Source: an uncultured Solobacterium sp. (lineage in GTDB: Bacteria; Bacillota_I; Bacilli_A; Erysipelotrichales; Erysipelotrichaceae). From it: DNA of 6,646 nucleotides. Shown here piece by piece: positions 1 to 5,478 of the stretch. Made by a program: the position numbers and the translations under genes. The stretch is from positions 1-6,646 of the forward strand of contig CALEMV010000243.1 of NCBI GenBank assembly GCA_937910655.1. The letters are read 5' to 3'. Position 1 is the stretch's first letter. Each line of letters begins with the position of its first letter. The notes beneath the pieces were generated by a model that was given only the letters and a program-made list of their open reading frames with translations, made no database searches and was not told the DNA's origin.

Positions 1-2260
1 TCCAGTCAGTGATTGCAGGTGTTCCTGTAATCTTCTTTGTGGTTGGATCGTATGTTACACCATTTGGTAGATTGCTTACTGTAACTGTTGCAGTAGGATT
101 GTTTGTTGTAACTGTAATCTCACTAATTGGATTACCCTCTACAACTGTCTGATCAGAAATCGTTGTAATTTTAGGTGCCTTAACATCCTTCCATACTGCG
201 AAAACTTCTTTTGCATCAGTGATGTTTGTTAAGATATTTGCTTCTGCAGCAGTCGCAGTTGCACTAGAAGCCCAACCTAAGAATTGATAACCATCTCTTG
301 TTGGTTCTTCTGGCTGAGTTGCTGTACCACCTACTGCATTTACTACTTTGTCTGTATCTGTTCCATCTGACCACTTACCACCATTTGTATCAAATGTAAC
401 TTTAATTGCACCAACGTTTACCTTTGTATCAGATACCATTGGATTATTTCCATCTGGAGAATATGCTACAAGGATAACTTTATCCCCATCACTGAATGTT
501 CCGGCTGGTATATTTACCGTGAAATTACCAGCTGTTAAATCAGAGTAAGGAATAGTTGTCTGTGCCTTAACTGGTTGTGTTGTGTAGTCAGTGTTATCTG
601 CAATATACTTATATGCTTTTACAATTACGTTACCAGCATCTGTATTAGTAGCTGTTAAATTTGTACTAGTATTTGCAGGATTTGGATAAATTGTCTTAGG
701 AACTGTACCTACGATTGTTTGTGGACTGTTCGCTTCGATATTTGTTGTAGTTACGTTAGGTTTTACTACAAGATAAGATTTCGCATTCTTTGGATCAGTA
801 TGATCTGTTAGATATTCCTGTCCATCTGGTACGCCATCACCATCAGTATCTACATTAAACTTATCTGTGCCAATTTCATCCTCAACGAAATCATATAAAC
901 CATCCTTATCTGTATCAAGCACTTGTAAGAATGCATTTGTATATGTATTTTGGACAATCTTATTTGGTTTGCCACCATCTGGTTTTCTGATTCCCTTAAA
1001 TGCACCTGTGGAATCTACGAAGTCAGCAGTTAACCAAGATTCAAAGTTTAATTGTTTACCATTCGTATTAATATAGTTATTTAATGCTTCTGCGAACTGT
1101 TGATTTGTTACACTGCTCTTTAACTTGTACTCGATTGTGTAAGATCTTCTTTGACCTAAGGCGCCATAGAATACTTTATCGTCAAGTGTGTTTCTTACTT
1201 GCTCAACCTTACTCCAGTCACCACCTACGATACTTAGTTCTGGAGTATCCTTTGTAGAAATAACACCATTTCCATTAGGATCAACCACAAGTTTGATAGG
1301 ACTAGAAGTTTTAAATGTTCCAGTTGGAGTAGATACACCAAGTCGTACATTATCCGTATCAATATACTGTAATAATTCCTGTGGTATTACTTCATTAATA
1401 TAAAGAACCCATCCACTATTAGCCTGCAAGAAATTCTGGTCTGGCTTAAAAGATACAATCGACTTAATTGTCTTTGTTGGTGCATCATAAGTGACCATCT
1501 TACCTGTATTACCGCCAGAAAAATTACCGTCTTTAGACTGAGTTCCATCGGTAGTGAGACCATTCAAACCCGTTCCCAAGTAATCCGAATTTCCAGTTGA
1601 TGAATTCGTTGGAAGTGTTGGAACATTTGGATTATTTTTTAGAATAAATCCATTATCATAGCCACCCTTATCGGCTTTTCCATCACCTCTTACCCATACT
1701 GTAGTGAAATCAATTCTTTTTGATGCTAGACCTAAAGTATCTAAAGTTTTACCATTCTTAAGTTTGATAACAACATCAGTATTTGTTACAGAACCGATGC
1801 TACCCGATTTGAATGTTGTGATATTGATTGGAACTTTCCACAATGCTCCATCAGATTCCTTTTCAAACTGTACACCATTAACCGTAATTGAGTCGATTTG
1901 TTTATAAAATTCATCATCGAAGAAATTTAGTAAATATCTTCCATTATATGGACCCTTAGTTGTTTCACCCCAACTGCTAGCAAGTTTTGCCCACTTTGTT
2001 ACTGTTAGGTGTATTCCATCACTATCTTCTTTTGTAAAATCTGTTCTCGCATAATCCAAAACACCATCTGTTTCACCAGCTAACGTATAGTTAACCTGGT
2101 TATCCATCGATCTTGTTTGAATTCCTTGAGCAGAAACCTTAATCGGACTTAAAAACATCGTACAGCCTAACATGGCCGACATGAGTTTAAACGATAGTTT
2201 CTTTGCGTTTGTACGCTTTTTCGTTTTATTGATATTTGTAGAAATATCAGTATTGCTCAT
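1..2260 (-). CDS. Large secreted surface/adhesin-like protein, 3'-truncated by window edge
   Basis: The complement strand reads open from ATG (2260-2258) to the left edge, giving 753 codons with no stop, so the C-terminus lies outside the window. A GGAGGG ribosome site (2276-2271) sits 10 nt before the ATG. Residues 1-44 form a Gram-positive export signal: a long polar, basic n-region (KKR at 14-16, KK at 20-21), a hydrophobic stretch at 22-40 and a likely cleavage site V-S-A|Q-G after residue 44. Residues 45-447 are a beta-rich, Thr/Asn/Gly-rich region I cannot assign. Residues 449-490 contain two thrombospondin-type-3-like calcium loops (D-T-D-K-D-G at 449-454, D-T-D-G-D-G at 471-476). Residues 619-691 match a Listeria-Bacteroides/InlB B-type repeat, starting I-K-V-T-F-D-T-N-G-G and ending F-A-V-W-K. 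Residues 695-753 begin an Ig-like (He_PIG-type) domain. I saw no cysteine in the mature part. Such proteins usually end in more repeats and a cell-wall anchor, but that is inference here. Ligand unknown. Confidence 0.9.
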   Translation of the reverse strand, partial: MSNTDISTNINKTKKRTNAKKLSFKLMSAMLGCTMFLSPIKVSAQGIQTRSMDNQVNYTLAGETDGVLDYARTDFTKEDSDGIHLTVTKWAKLASSWGETTKGPYNGRYLLNFFDDEFYKQIDSITVNGVQFEKESDGALWKVPINITTFKSGSIGSVTNTDVVIKLKNGKTLDTLGLASKRIDFTTVWVRGDGKADKGGYDNGFILKNNPNVPTLPTNSSTGNSDYLGTGLNGLTTDGTQSKDGNFSGGNTGKMVTYDAPTKTIKSIVSFKPDQNFLQANSGWVLYINEVIPQELLQYIDTDNVRLGVSTPTGTFKTSSPIKLVVDPNGNGVISTKDTPELSIVGGDWSKVEQVRNTLDDKVFYGALGQRRSYTIEYKLKSSVTNQQFAEALNNYINTNGKQLNFESWLTADFVDSTGAFKGIRKPDGGKPNKIVQNTYTNAFLQVLDTDKDGLYDFVEDEIGTDKFNVDTDGDGVPDGQEYLTDHTDPKNAKSYLVVKPNVTTTNIEANSPQTIVGTVPKTIYPNPANTSTNLTATNTDAGNVIVKAYKYIADNTDYTTQPVKAQTTIPYSDLTAGNFTVNIPAGTFSDGDKVILVAYSPDGNNPMVSDTKVNVGAIKVTFDTNGGKWSDGTDTDKVVNAVGGTATQPEEPTRDGYQFLGWASSATATAAEANILTNITDAKEVFAVWKDVKAPKITTISDQTVVEGNPISEITVTTNNPTATVTVSNLPNGVTYDPTTKKITGTPAITDW

Positions 2261-2312
2261 AGTCTCTTCTCCCTCCAATTCATCAAAGCACAACAAAAAA
2301 TGCTTTAAATCA

Positions 2313-2341
2313 AATATATATTATCATGTATCATTTGTAAA
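2313..2341 (-). promoter_or_regulatory. Predicted sigma-A promoter of the surface-protein gene
   Basis: On the minus strand a TTTACA -35 box (2341-2336) is followed after exactly 17 bp by a TATATT -10 box (2318-2313). Transcription would start near 2306 and give a leader of about 45 nt before the ATG at 2260. The leader holds a small inverted repeat, TGCTTT at 2301-2306 against AAAGCA at 2285-2290, with a 10-nt loop. The -35 box is only about 20 bp from the left inverted repeat of the neighbouring IS30 element, so sequences upstream of this promoter have probably been replaced by the insertion. This is a consensus-based prediction only. Confidence 0.5.
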
Positions 2342-2348
2342 ATATAAT
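2321..2348 (+). promoter_or_regulatory. Possible plus-strand promoter reading into the IS element
   Basis: A perfect TATAAT (2343-2348) lies 16 bp after TTATCA (2321-2326), a 4/6 match to the -35 consensus. It reads rightward into the IS30 element from the flanking DNA and overlaps the predicted leftward promoter of the surface gene. It could drive the transposase or be a remnant of a gene displaced by the insertion. In such AT-rich DNA a chance TATAAT is common, so confidence is low. Confidence 0.3.
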
Positions 2349-2360
2349 GCTTTTTAGTAG

Positions 2361-2385
2361 TTAAGTTTCAACATAAACGCAACAC
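2361..2385 (+). repeat. Left terminal inverted repeat of the IS30 element
   Basis: The repeat begins TTAAGTTTCAA and ends GCAACAC. The complement of 3864-3888 has the same 11-base outer block and 7-base inner block, with mismatches only at repeat positions 12, 13, 15 and 18. The exact outer base cannot be fixed because no target duplication is evident. On the outward (minus) strand it contains TTGAAA (2371-2366), which resembles a -35 box. Confidence 0.75.
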
Positions 2386-2396
2386 TCTGTTGCGTT
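2376..2396. repeat. Perfect 9-bp palindrome with 3-nt loop at the inner edge of the left IS end
   Basis: AACGCAACA (2376-2384) and TGTTGCGTT (2388-2396) are exact reverse complements separated by CTC. The right arm continues as TGTTGCGTTAACTT (2388-2401), which matches the right-end sequence TGTTGCATTAACTT at 3865-3878 at 13 of 14 bases. The left end therefore carries an outward-facing end motif and, head to head with it, a copy that looks like a right end. It may be a transposase-binding site, a hairpin in the transcript, or a scar of a nested insertion. Confidence 0.8.
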
Positions 2397-2453
2397 AACT
2401 TGTGACATGTTATCTTTATTCCTGTGTATCTGTTGGACTCCTTTTTAGATATC

Positions 2454-2458
2454 AGGAG
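2454..2458 (+). promoter_or_regulatory. Ribosome binding site fixing the transposase start at 2468
   Basis: AGGAG is followed by 9 nt and then ATG at 2468. The frame is also open upstream from a GTG at 2402, but that codon has no such site, lies next to the terminal repeat, and would add 22 residues without family resemblance. The downstream ATG is therefore preferred. Confidence 0.85.
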
Positions 2459-2467
2459 AAAACATTT

Positions 2468-3655
2468 ATGTCAGGTAAACATTTCACACTTGAAGACCGT
2501 ATCAATATCCTTATGCATGTTAAACAAAATCATTCCATGCGTATGATAGCTACCGCTTTGAACGCCTCTGCTTCAACTGTTTCCAGAGAACTTAAAAAGC
2601 ATAGGATCCTTGATGAATACTCTTCATTTCATTCCGTCACTCCTACCTGCAGTCGAATCATGAAGGCCCCTTGGATATGCAATGGCTGTCCACGTTTCTC
2701 TGCATGTAGAAAGAGAAAGTATCGCTACATCCCTGCACAGGCACATAGTACTTATGAATCTACTCTTCATCTATCTAGAGAGAAGATCCGAACCGGGGAA
2801 AAAGGTCTGAGATTTCTCGATAATCTCGTCACGCCTTTGATTCGTGACCAAAGGCAAACTGTCGCTCACGTGTTCTCCACTCATGGTGAACAGATGGGAA
2901 TATCCCGTTCTACTTTTTACCGCTATGTCAATGACAATAAACTCACCATTCGCAATATAGATCTTCCCAAGCGTGTTCGCTATCCGCTCTCCAAAAAGAA
3001 TATCAAACGTGGCAATAACACTACGATAGACAACCAATCGTGCCGTGTGGGACGCGATTATACTGCCTTTCAGGAATTCATTGCCCAGCATCCGAAAGCT
3101 AATATCGCTGAGATGGATTCCGTCATCGGTAAGAAAGGTGTCGGTGAAAAGGTGCTTCTAACTCTACTATTACGTAAGAGTAAATTTATGTTTGCCTTCC
3201 TAAGGAATAGAAATACACAAGCTTCTGTAACAGAAGTATTCGACCACATCCAAAGGAAGATCGGCTTTGCAAGGTTCGCTACTATGTTCCGTGTAGTGCT
3301 TACAGACAACGGTCCTGAATTCAAGGACCCCATTTCCTTGGAACGTGGTACACGCAACGTACAGCGCTGTCATATATTTTATTGTGATTCCCGTGCCTCC
3401 CAACAGAAGGGGCGCATTGAAAAGAATCATGAATATATTCGAAAATATCTGCCTCAAGGGATATCCTTTAACGGCCTTACACAAGAAAAGGTAAATCTAA
3501 TGATGAGCCATATCAATTCCGTCAAGCGTGACTCATTGGATGGCCGTTCACCATTTGAATGTCTCACTAGGGCAGAACTCAAAACTATAAAAAAGCTTGG
3601 ATTAACACCGATCGAACCAGACGAAGTTAATCTAAGCCTAGACCTAATTCAATAG
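2468..3655 (+). CDS. IS30-family DDE transposase
   Basis: This 395-residue protein should bind the element's terminal repeats and catalyse cut-and-join transposition. Residues 6-46 form the IS30-type N-terminal helix-turn-helix (F-T-L-E-D-R-I at 6-12, then S-T-V-S-R-E-L-K-K-H at 36-45). Residues 61-80 carry four cysteines (C61, C71, C74, C80) in the C-x2-C arrangement I associate with a common Bacillota subgroup, possibly a zinc-binding knuckle. The RNase-H-like catalytic core has D217 (E-M-D-S-V), D280 (T-D-N-G-P-E-F) and E318 in the block K-G-R-I-E-K-N-H-E-Y-I-R followed by K-Y-L-P. All three acidic residues are present and the frame is uninterrupted, so the enzyme is probably active. Length is slightly above the roughly 350 residues typical of the family. 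It uses more GC-rich codons (CGT, CTC, CGC) than the flanking genes, as expected for a mobile gene. Confidence 0.95.
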   Translation: MSGKHFTLEDRINILMHVKQNHSMRMIATALNASASTVSRELKKHRILDEYSSFHSVTPTCSRIMKAPWICNGCPRFSACRKRKYRYIPAQAHSTYESTLHLSREKIRTGEKGLRFLDNLVTPLIRDQRQTVAHVFSTHGEQMGISRSTFYRYVNDNKLTIRNIDLPKRVRYPLSKKNIKRGNNTTIDNQSCRVGRDYTAFQEFIAQHPKANIAEMDSVIGKKGVGEKVLLTLLLRKSKFMFAFLRNRNTQASVTEVFDHIQRKIGFARFATMFRVVLTDNGPEFKDPISLERGTRNVQRCHIFYCDSRASQQKGRIEKNHEYIRKYLPQGISFNGLTQEKVNLMMSHINSVKRDSLDGRSPFECLTRAELKTIKKLGLTPIEPDEVNLSLDLIQ

Positions 3656-3697
3656 GTCCCCAAAGTCCAACGGATACTCGACTTACACAAACTGAAC

Positions 3698-3717
3698 TGT
3701 TGCGTTTAGTTGACACC
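3698..3717 (-). repeat. Second right-end-like IS30 motif (alternative right terminus)
   Basis: The plus strand reads TGTTGCGTTTAGTTGACACC. Its complement shares TAAACGCAACA with 2374-2384 of the left end exactly, and with one gap the similarity extends outward through TCAAC. It lies 43 nt after the transposase stop, a normal distance for an IS30 terminus, so it may be the true right end. In that case the tract 3718-3888 would be a remnant of another element. It could also be a subterminal transposase-binding repeat. Confidence 0.55.
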
Positions 3718-3788
3718 TAAACCCTTCAGTTGTTTTCATTGCGCGAAAAAAGCGAGTATTCCTACATAAAAGATACCATATTACCATT

Positions 3789-3830
3789 AAAAAGAGTCAT
3801 TATAGATCAAAAATTCATCTGATAATGACT
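3789..3830 (-). terminator. Long hairpin with T-run on the minus strand, likely terminator of the HD gene
   Basis: AGTCATTAT (3795-3803) and ATAATGACT (3822-3830) are perfect complements. The stem extends inward by AGAT/ATCT (3804-3807 with 3817-3820) across one bulged base, leaving a 9-nt loop. Read leftward, the stem is followed by C and TTTTT (3793-3789), an intrinsic-terminator layout, although the stem is AT-rich. Read rightward there is no T-run. It lies about 85 nt downstream of the HD gene stop and would stop transcripts entering the IS from the right. Confidence 0.5.
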
Positions 3831-3863
3831 ACATTAGTTCGTTATCTGTTGCCTTTATTTATC

Positions 3864-3888
3864 GTGTTGCATTAACTTTGAAACTTAA
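3864..3888 (-). repeat. Outer right terminal inverted repeat of the IS30 element
   Basis: Starts GTGTTGC and ends TTGAAACTTAA on the plus strand. Its complement matches the left repeat at 21 of 25 positions, the best pairing in the region. A further TGTTGC copy lies just inside at 3847-3852. Confidence 0.7.
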
Positions 3889-3908
3889 GCTTTTTGATGA
3901 ATTTTTGT

Positions 3909-3935
3909 AAAGCCTAGCGCTGAAAGGCTTTTTTT
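3909..3935 (+). terminator. Rightward intrinsic terminator overlapping the 3' end of the HD gene
   Basis: AAAGCCT (3909-3915) pairs with AGGCTTT (3925-3931) around a 9-nt loop, and the T-run continues to 3935 (7 Ts in all). It is oriented to stop rightward transcripts, but the only rightward gene upstream is the transposase. The hairpin lies mostly inside the last codons of the HD gene on the other strand (stop at 3916-3914). It would shield that gene from antisense readthrough out of the IS, or be left from a lost convergent gene. In the leftward direction the T-run is only three bases, so it would be weak there. Confidence 0.55.
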
Positions 3936-4399
3936 AAGAATACAAGACGATTTGTGACTGTTTCTCGTGCTGCACATAGCTTATCAGCCCAACATACAAC
4001 CCAAGCTTCTTTCGATTGTGGTGGATACATCGTCAGTGGAAACATGTGATGAATAATAATATCTTCCTCGATAGAACCGATATGATAATCATCCTTAGCA
4101 TTGTTTGCTGCAGTATACGGATGTGTAAATCCATGTAATCCGAAGTGTTTCTGTGGAATATGCCAATCATACAAGAAATAATCATGTAATAAAGCACCAG
4201 TAATCATTGCGGAATAGTTTACATCAAAATTGTGAGTTTCAGCTAACTCACAAGCTGTAAGTGCAACATCAATACAATGTGCATATACAGTTGTCTTTCC
4301 GTGCTGAATAAAGTTCTTTACCAAACTATATCTTCCTGTTTTTTCTAAGCGTTCTACTTCATCCATGACTGCTTTATAGTGCTTGTTTTGCATATTCAT
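3914..4399 (-). CDS. HD-superfamily protein (probable metal-dependent phosphohydrolase)
   Basis: The 161-residue product has the order of residues expected of an HD domain: H41 (V-Y-A-H), the doublet H72-D73 (A-L-L-H-D-Y), histidines H89/H93 (G-L-H-G-F-T-H-P), H117-H118 (I-I-H-H-M-F-P) and D139 (W-A-D-K). HD proteins bind one or two metals and usually hydrolyse phosphate esters of nucleotides. The substrate is not deducible here. There is no signal peptide or membrane segment, so it is cytosolic. The frame is closed upstream by a TAG four codons before the ATG at 4399, so the start is there or at the ATG two codons on. No good ribosome site precedes either, which suggests weak or leaderless-type initiation. 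It is transcribed divergently from the sugar kinase. The nearby nucleoside genes make a nucleotide-related role possible, but that is inference only. Confidence 0.85.
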   Translation of the reverse strand: MNMQNKHYKAVMDEVERLEKTGRYSLVKNFIQHGKTTVYAHCIDVALTACELAETHNFDVNYSAMITGALLHDYFLYDWHIPQKHFGLHGFTHPYTAANNAKDDYHIGSIEEDIIIHHMFPLTMYPPQSKEAWVVCWADKLCAARETVTNRLVFLKKAFQR

Positions 4400-4460
4400 A
4401 CTAATAATCTATACGATTGAGCACGAAATGAACAGAAATATTATCTGGTTTTTGAAAAAA

Positions 4461-4466
4461 ATTATA
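4461..4466 (-). promoter_or_regulatory. Candidate -10 box for the HD gene
   Basis: The minus strand has a perfect TATAAT (4466-4461) about 62 bp before the ATG at 4399, which would give a leader of roughly 55 nt. No recognisable -35 box is found 16-18 bp upstream, so this is a weak prediction resting on the -10 alone. Confidence 0.35.
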
Positions 4467-4495
4467 CAGATAGGAAGATTTGCTAGAGATTTTAT

Positions 4496-4524
4496 TTGGA
4501 TAAATCATAGAAGTATGTCATATT
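4496..4524 (+). promoter_or_regulatory. Candidate extended -10 promoter of the sugar kinase gene
   Basis: TTGGAT (4496-4501), a 17-bp spacer and CATATT (4519-4524) preceded by TG plus one base (4516-4518) form an extended -10 type promoter. The leader before the ATG at 4559 would be about 28 nt. The match to consensus is modest (3/6 and 4/6). It shares the 159-bp divergent intergenic region with the HD gene's candidate promoter. I found no clear operator palindrome there. Confidence 0.35.
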
Positions 4525-4548
4525 AAGTTTATAAGATTTACGAAAAGT

Positions 4549-4552
4549 GAGG
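4549..4552 (+). promoter_or_regulatory. Ribosome binding site fixing the kinase start at 4559
   Basis: GAGG within AGTGAGGT is followed by 6 nt and then ATG at 4559. A GTG in the same frame at 4547 overlaps this site, so it cannot be the start served by it. The ATG also begins exactly where ribokinase homologues normally begin (M-K-V-L-S-F-G-S). Confidence 0.8.
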
Positions 4553-4558
4553 TTACAT

Positions 4559-5455
4559 ATGAAGGTATTAAGTTTTGGATCATTGAATTTTGATCATGTG
4601 TATCAGATGGATCATTTTGTGATGCCAAAGGAGACGACATCTTCTTTGTCCTATAGTAGAGGCTTTGGAGGGAAGGGTTTAAACCAATCCATTGCATTAG
4701 CAAAATCAGGTTTAGATGTATACCACGCTGGACGTGTTGGGTTTGATGGTCAACCATTTATCGATTACTTACAAGAGTATGGTGTAAAGGTTGATTATCT
4801 AAAGAAGGATGAAGAAACTGCGACTGGGCATGCGATTATTCAGGTAAGTCATAGTGAAAACTGTATTATCCTCTACGGTGGTGCGAATCAGTTGATTGAT
4901 GAAGCGCAGATTGATGAAGTATTAACACATTTTGAACAGGGGGATTTATTGCTGATTCAAAATGAAATATCATCTTTAACATACTTAATCAAAAAAGCAC
5001 ATGAGAAGGGTTTACGTATTGTCTTCAATACTGCACCAATGGATGAAAAGATTTTTGGCTATCCTCTAGATTTAATTGATATCTTTGTGGTGAATGAAGT
5101 AGAAGGTAAGGGACTTGCGAATGTTTCTTCAGATCAGGTAGAAGACGTTATTATGGGATTACAGAAGGCTTATCCAAACAAGGAAATTATTTTAACAGTC
5201 GGTAGCCTTGGTTCTTACTATATCCATGGTGAGACTGTGATTCATCAAGAGGCTTATCGTGTAGAGGCTGTTGATACAACAGCTGCTGGTGATACTTTCA
5301 CTGGTTTTTATCTAGCAAGTATCTTACGTGGTGAAGAAGTAAACACTGCATTGCGTATTGCCGCAAAGGCAAGTAGTATCACTGTTACTAAAGAAGGTGC
5401 GGCTAAGAGTATTCCTACATTAGAGCAAGTAGTAGAGAGTATGAAAAATGTCTGA
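4559..5455 (+). CDS. rbsK: PfkB-family sugar kinase, probable ribokinase
   Basis: Ribokinase transfers phosphate from ATP to ribose, giving ribose-5-phosphate in the cytosol. The 298-residue length is typical. Visible landmarks are the sugar-binding start G-S-L-N-F-D (7-12), the PfkB signature G-G-K-G-L-N-Q (37-43), N-E-V-E (179-182, the Mg/phosphate N-x-x-E motif), T-V-G-S-L-G (213-218), and the second signature D-T-T-A-A-G-D-T-F (239-247) with catalytic base D245 and its anion hole A-A-G-D. The C-terminal G-A-A-K-S-I-P (280-286) is a ribokinase-like hallmark. Deoxyribokinase or a nucleoside kinase of the same fold remains possible. No ribose transporter or RbsD is adjacent. Instead the gene converges on a nucleoside phosphorylase and adenosine deaminase, which suggests ribose recovered from nucleosides. 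Its stop codon lies inside the shared terminator. Confidence 0.85.
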   Translation: MKVLSFGSLNFDHVYQMDHFVMPKETTSSLSYSRGFGGKGLNQSIALAKSGLDVYHAGRVGFDGQPFIDYLQEYGVKVDYLKKDEETATGHAIIQVSHSENCIILYGGANQLIDEAQIDEVLTHFEQGDLLLIQNEISSLTYLIKKAHEKGLRIVFNTAPMDEKIFGYPLDLIDIFVVNEVEGKGLANVSSDQVEDVIMGLQKAYPNKEIILTVGSLGSYYIHGETVIHQEAYRVEAVDTTAAGDTFTGFYLASILRGEEVNTALRIAAKASSITVTKEGAAKSIPTLEQVVESMKNV

Positions 5456-5478
5456 AATAGAAATTCAGACATTTTTTT
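5446..5478. terminator. Bidirectional intrinsic terminator shared by convergent kinase and phosphorylase genes
   Basis: AAATGTCTGAA (5446-5456) and TTCAGACATTT (5464-5474) form a perfect 11-bp stem with a 7-nt loop. It is flanked by a T-run to the right (5472-5478) and by AAAAA to the left (5444-5448), which serves as the T-run for the other strand. Both stop codons (5453-5455 plus, 5467-5465 minus) are inside the stem, so no intergenic DNA is left beyond the loop. Confidence 0.9.

Larger units (their letters stand above)
2361..3888 (+). mobile_element. IS30-family insertion sequence, one complete transposase, ambiguous right end
   Basis: A single intact IS30-type transposase (2468-3655) is bounded by imperfect 25-bp inverted repeats at 2361-2385 and 3864-3888, identical at 21 of 25 positions by eye. 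These give an element of about 1.53 kb, within the family's usual range. A second right-end-like motif at 3698-3717, only about 43 nt after the stop codon, shares an 11-base core (TGTTGCGTTTA) with the complement of the left end. It would give a shorter element of about 1.36 kb. An 8-bp subterminal inverted repeat (GTTGGACT at 2432-2439, AGTCCAAC at 3664-3671) flanks the gene. I see no convincing 2-3 bp target duplication at either choice of border. The element separates the surface-protein gene from the HD gene. The stretch 3718-3863 has no gene; its one notable structure is the hairpin at 3795-3830. Confidence 0.8.

Noticed and set aside
2156..2170. Possible lipobox (M-L-G-C at residues 30-33) in the surface protein signal
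   Set aside because: The cysteine sits in the middle of the hydrophobic stretch, the -3 and -2 residues do not fit the usual lipobox, and a better signal peptidase I site (V-S-A) follows at residue 44.
348..2357. Several 61-71 codon plus-strand open frames opposite the surface-protein gene
   Set aside because: They lie antisense to one uninterrupted 753-codon frame with a signal peptide and recognisable domains. They have low-complexity Ser/Thr/Pro-rich products and no ribosome sites that I could see.
2402..2467. Transposase starting at GTG 2402 (22 extra residues)
   Set aside because: There is no ribosome site, it begins next to the terminal repeat, and the extra residues lack family resemblance. 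ATG 2468 has an AGGAG at correct spacing.
2771..3484. Three minus-strand open frames of 94-106 codons across the IS30 transposase
   Set aside because: They are antisense shadows of a complete DDE transposase and overlap one another in different frames. Their products resemble no family.
2349..3895. GCTTTTT at 2349-2355 and 3889-3895 flanking the IS as a target-site duplication
   Set aside because: IS30-family duplications are normally 2-3 bp. The left copy is not directly adjacent to the repeat (5 bp lie between), and T-runs are common in this DNA. Chance is more likely.
4518..4757. Minus-strand 79-codon open frame overlapping the start of the kinase gene
   Set aside because: It covers the conserved N-terminus of the kinase in antisense and has no recognisable product.
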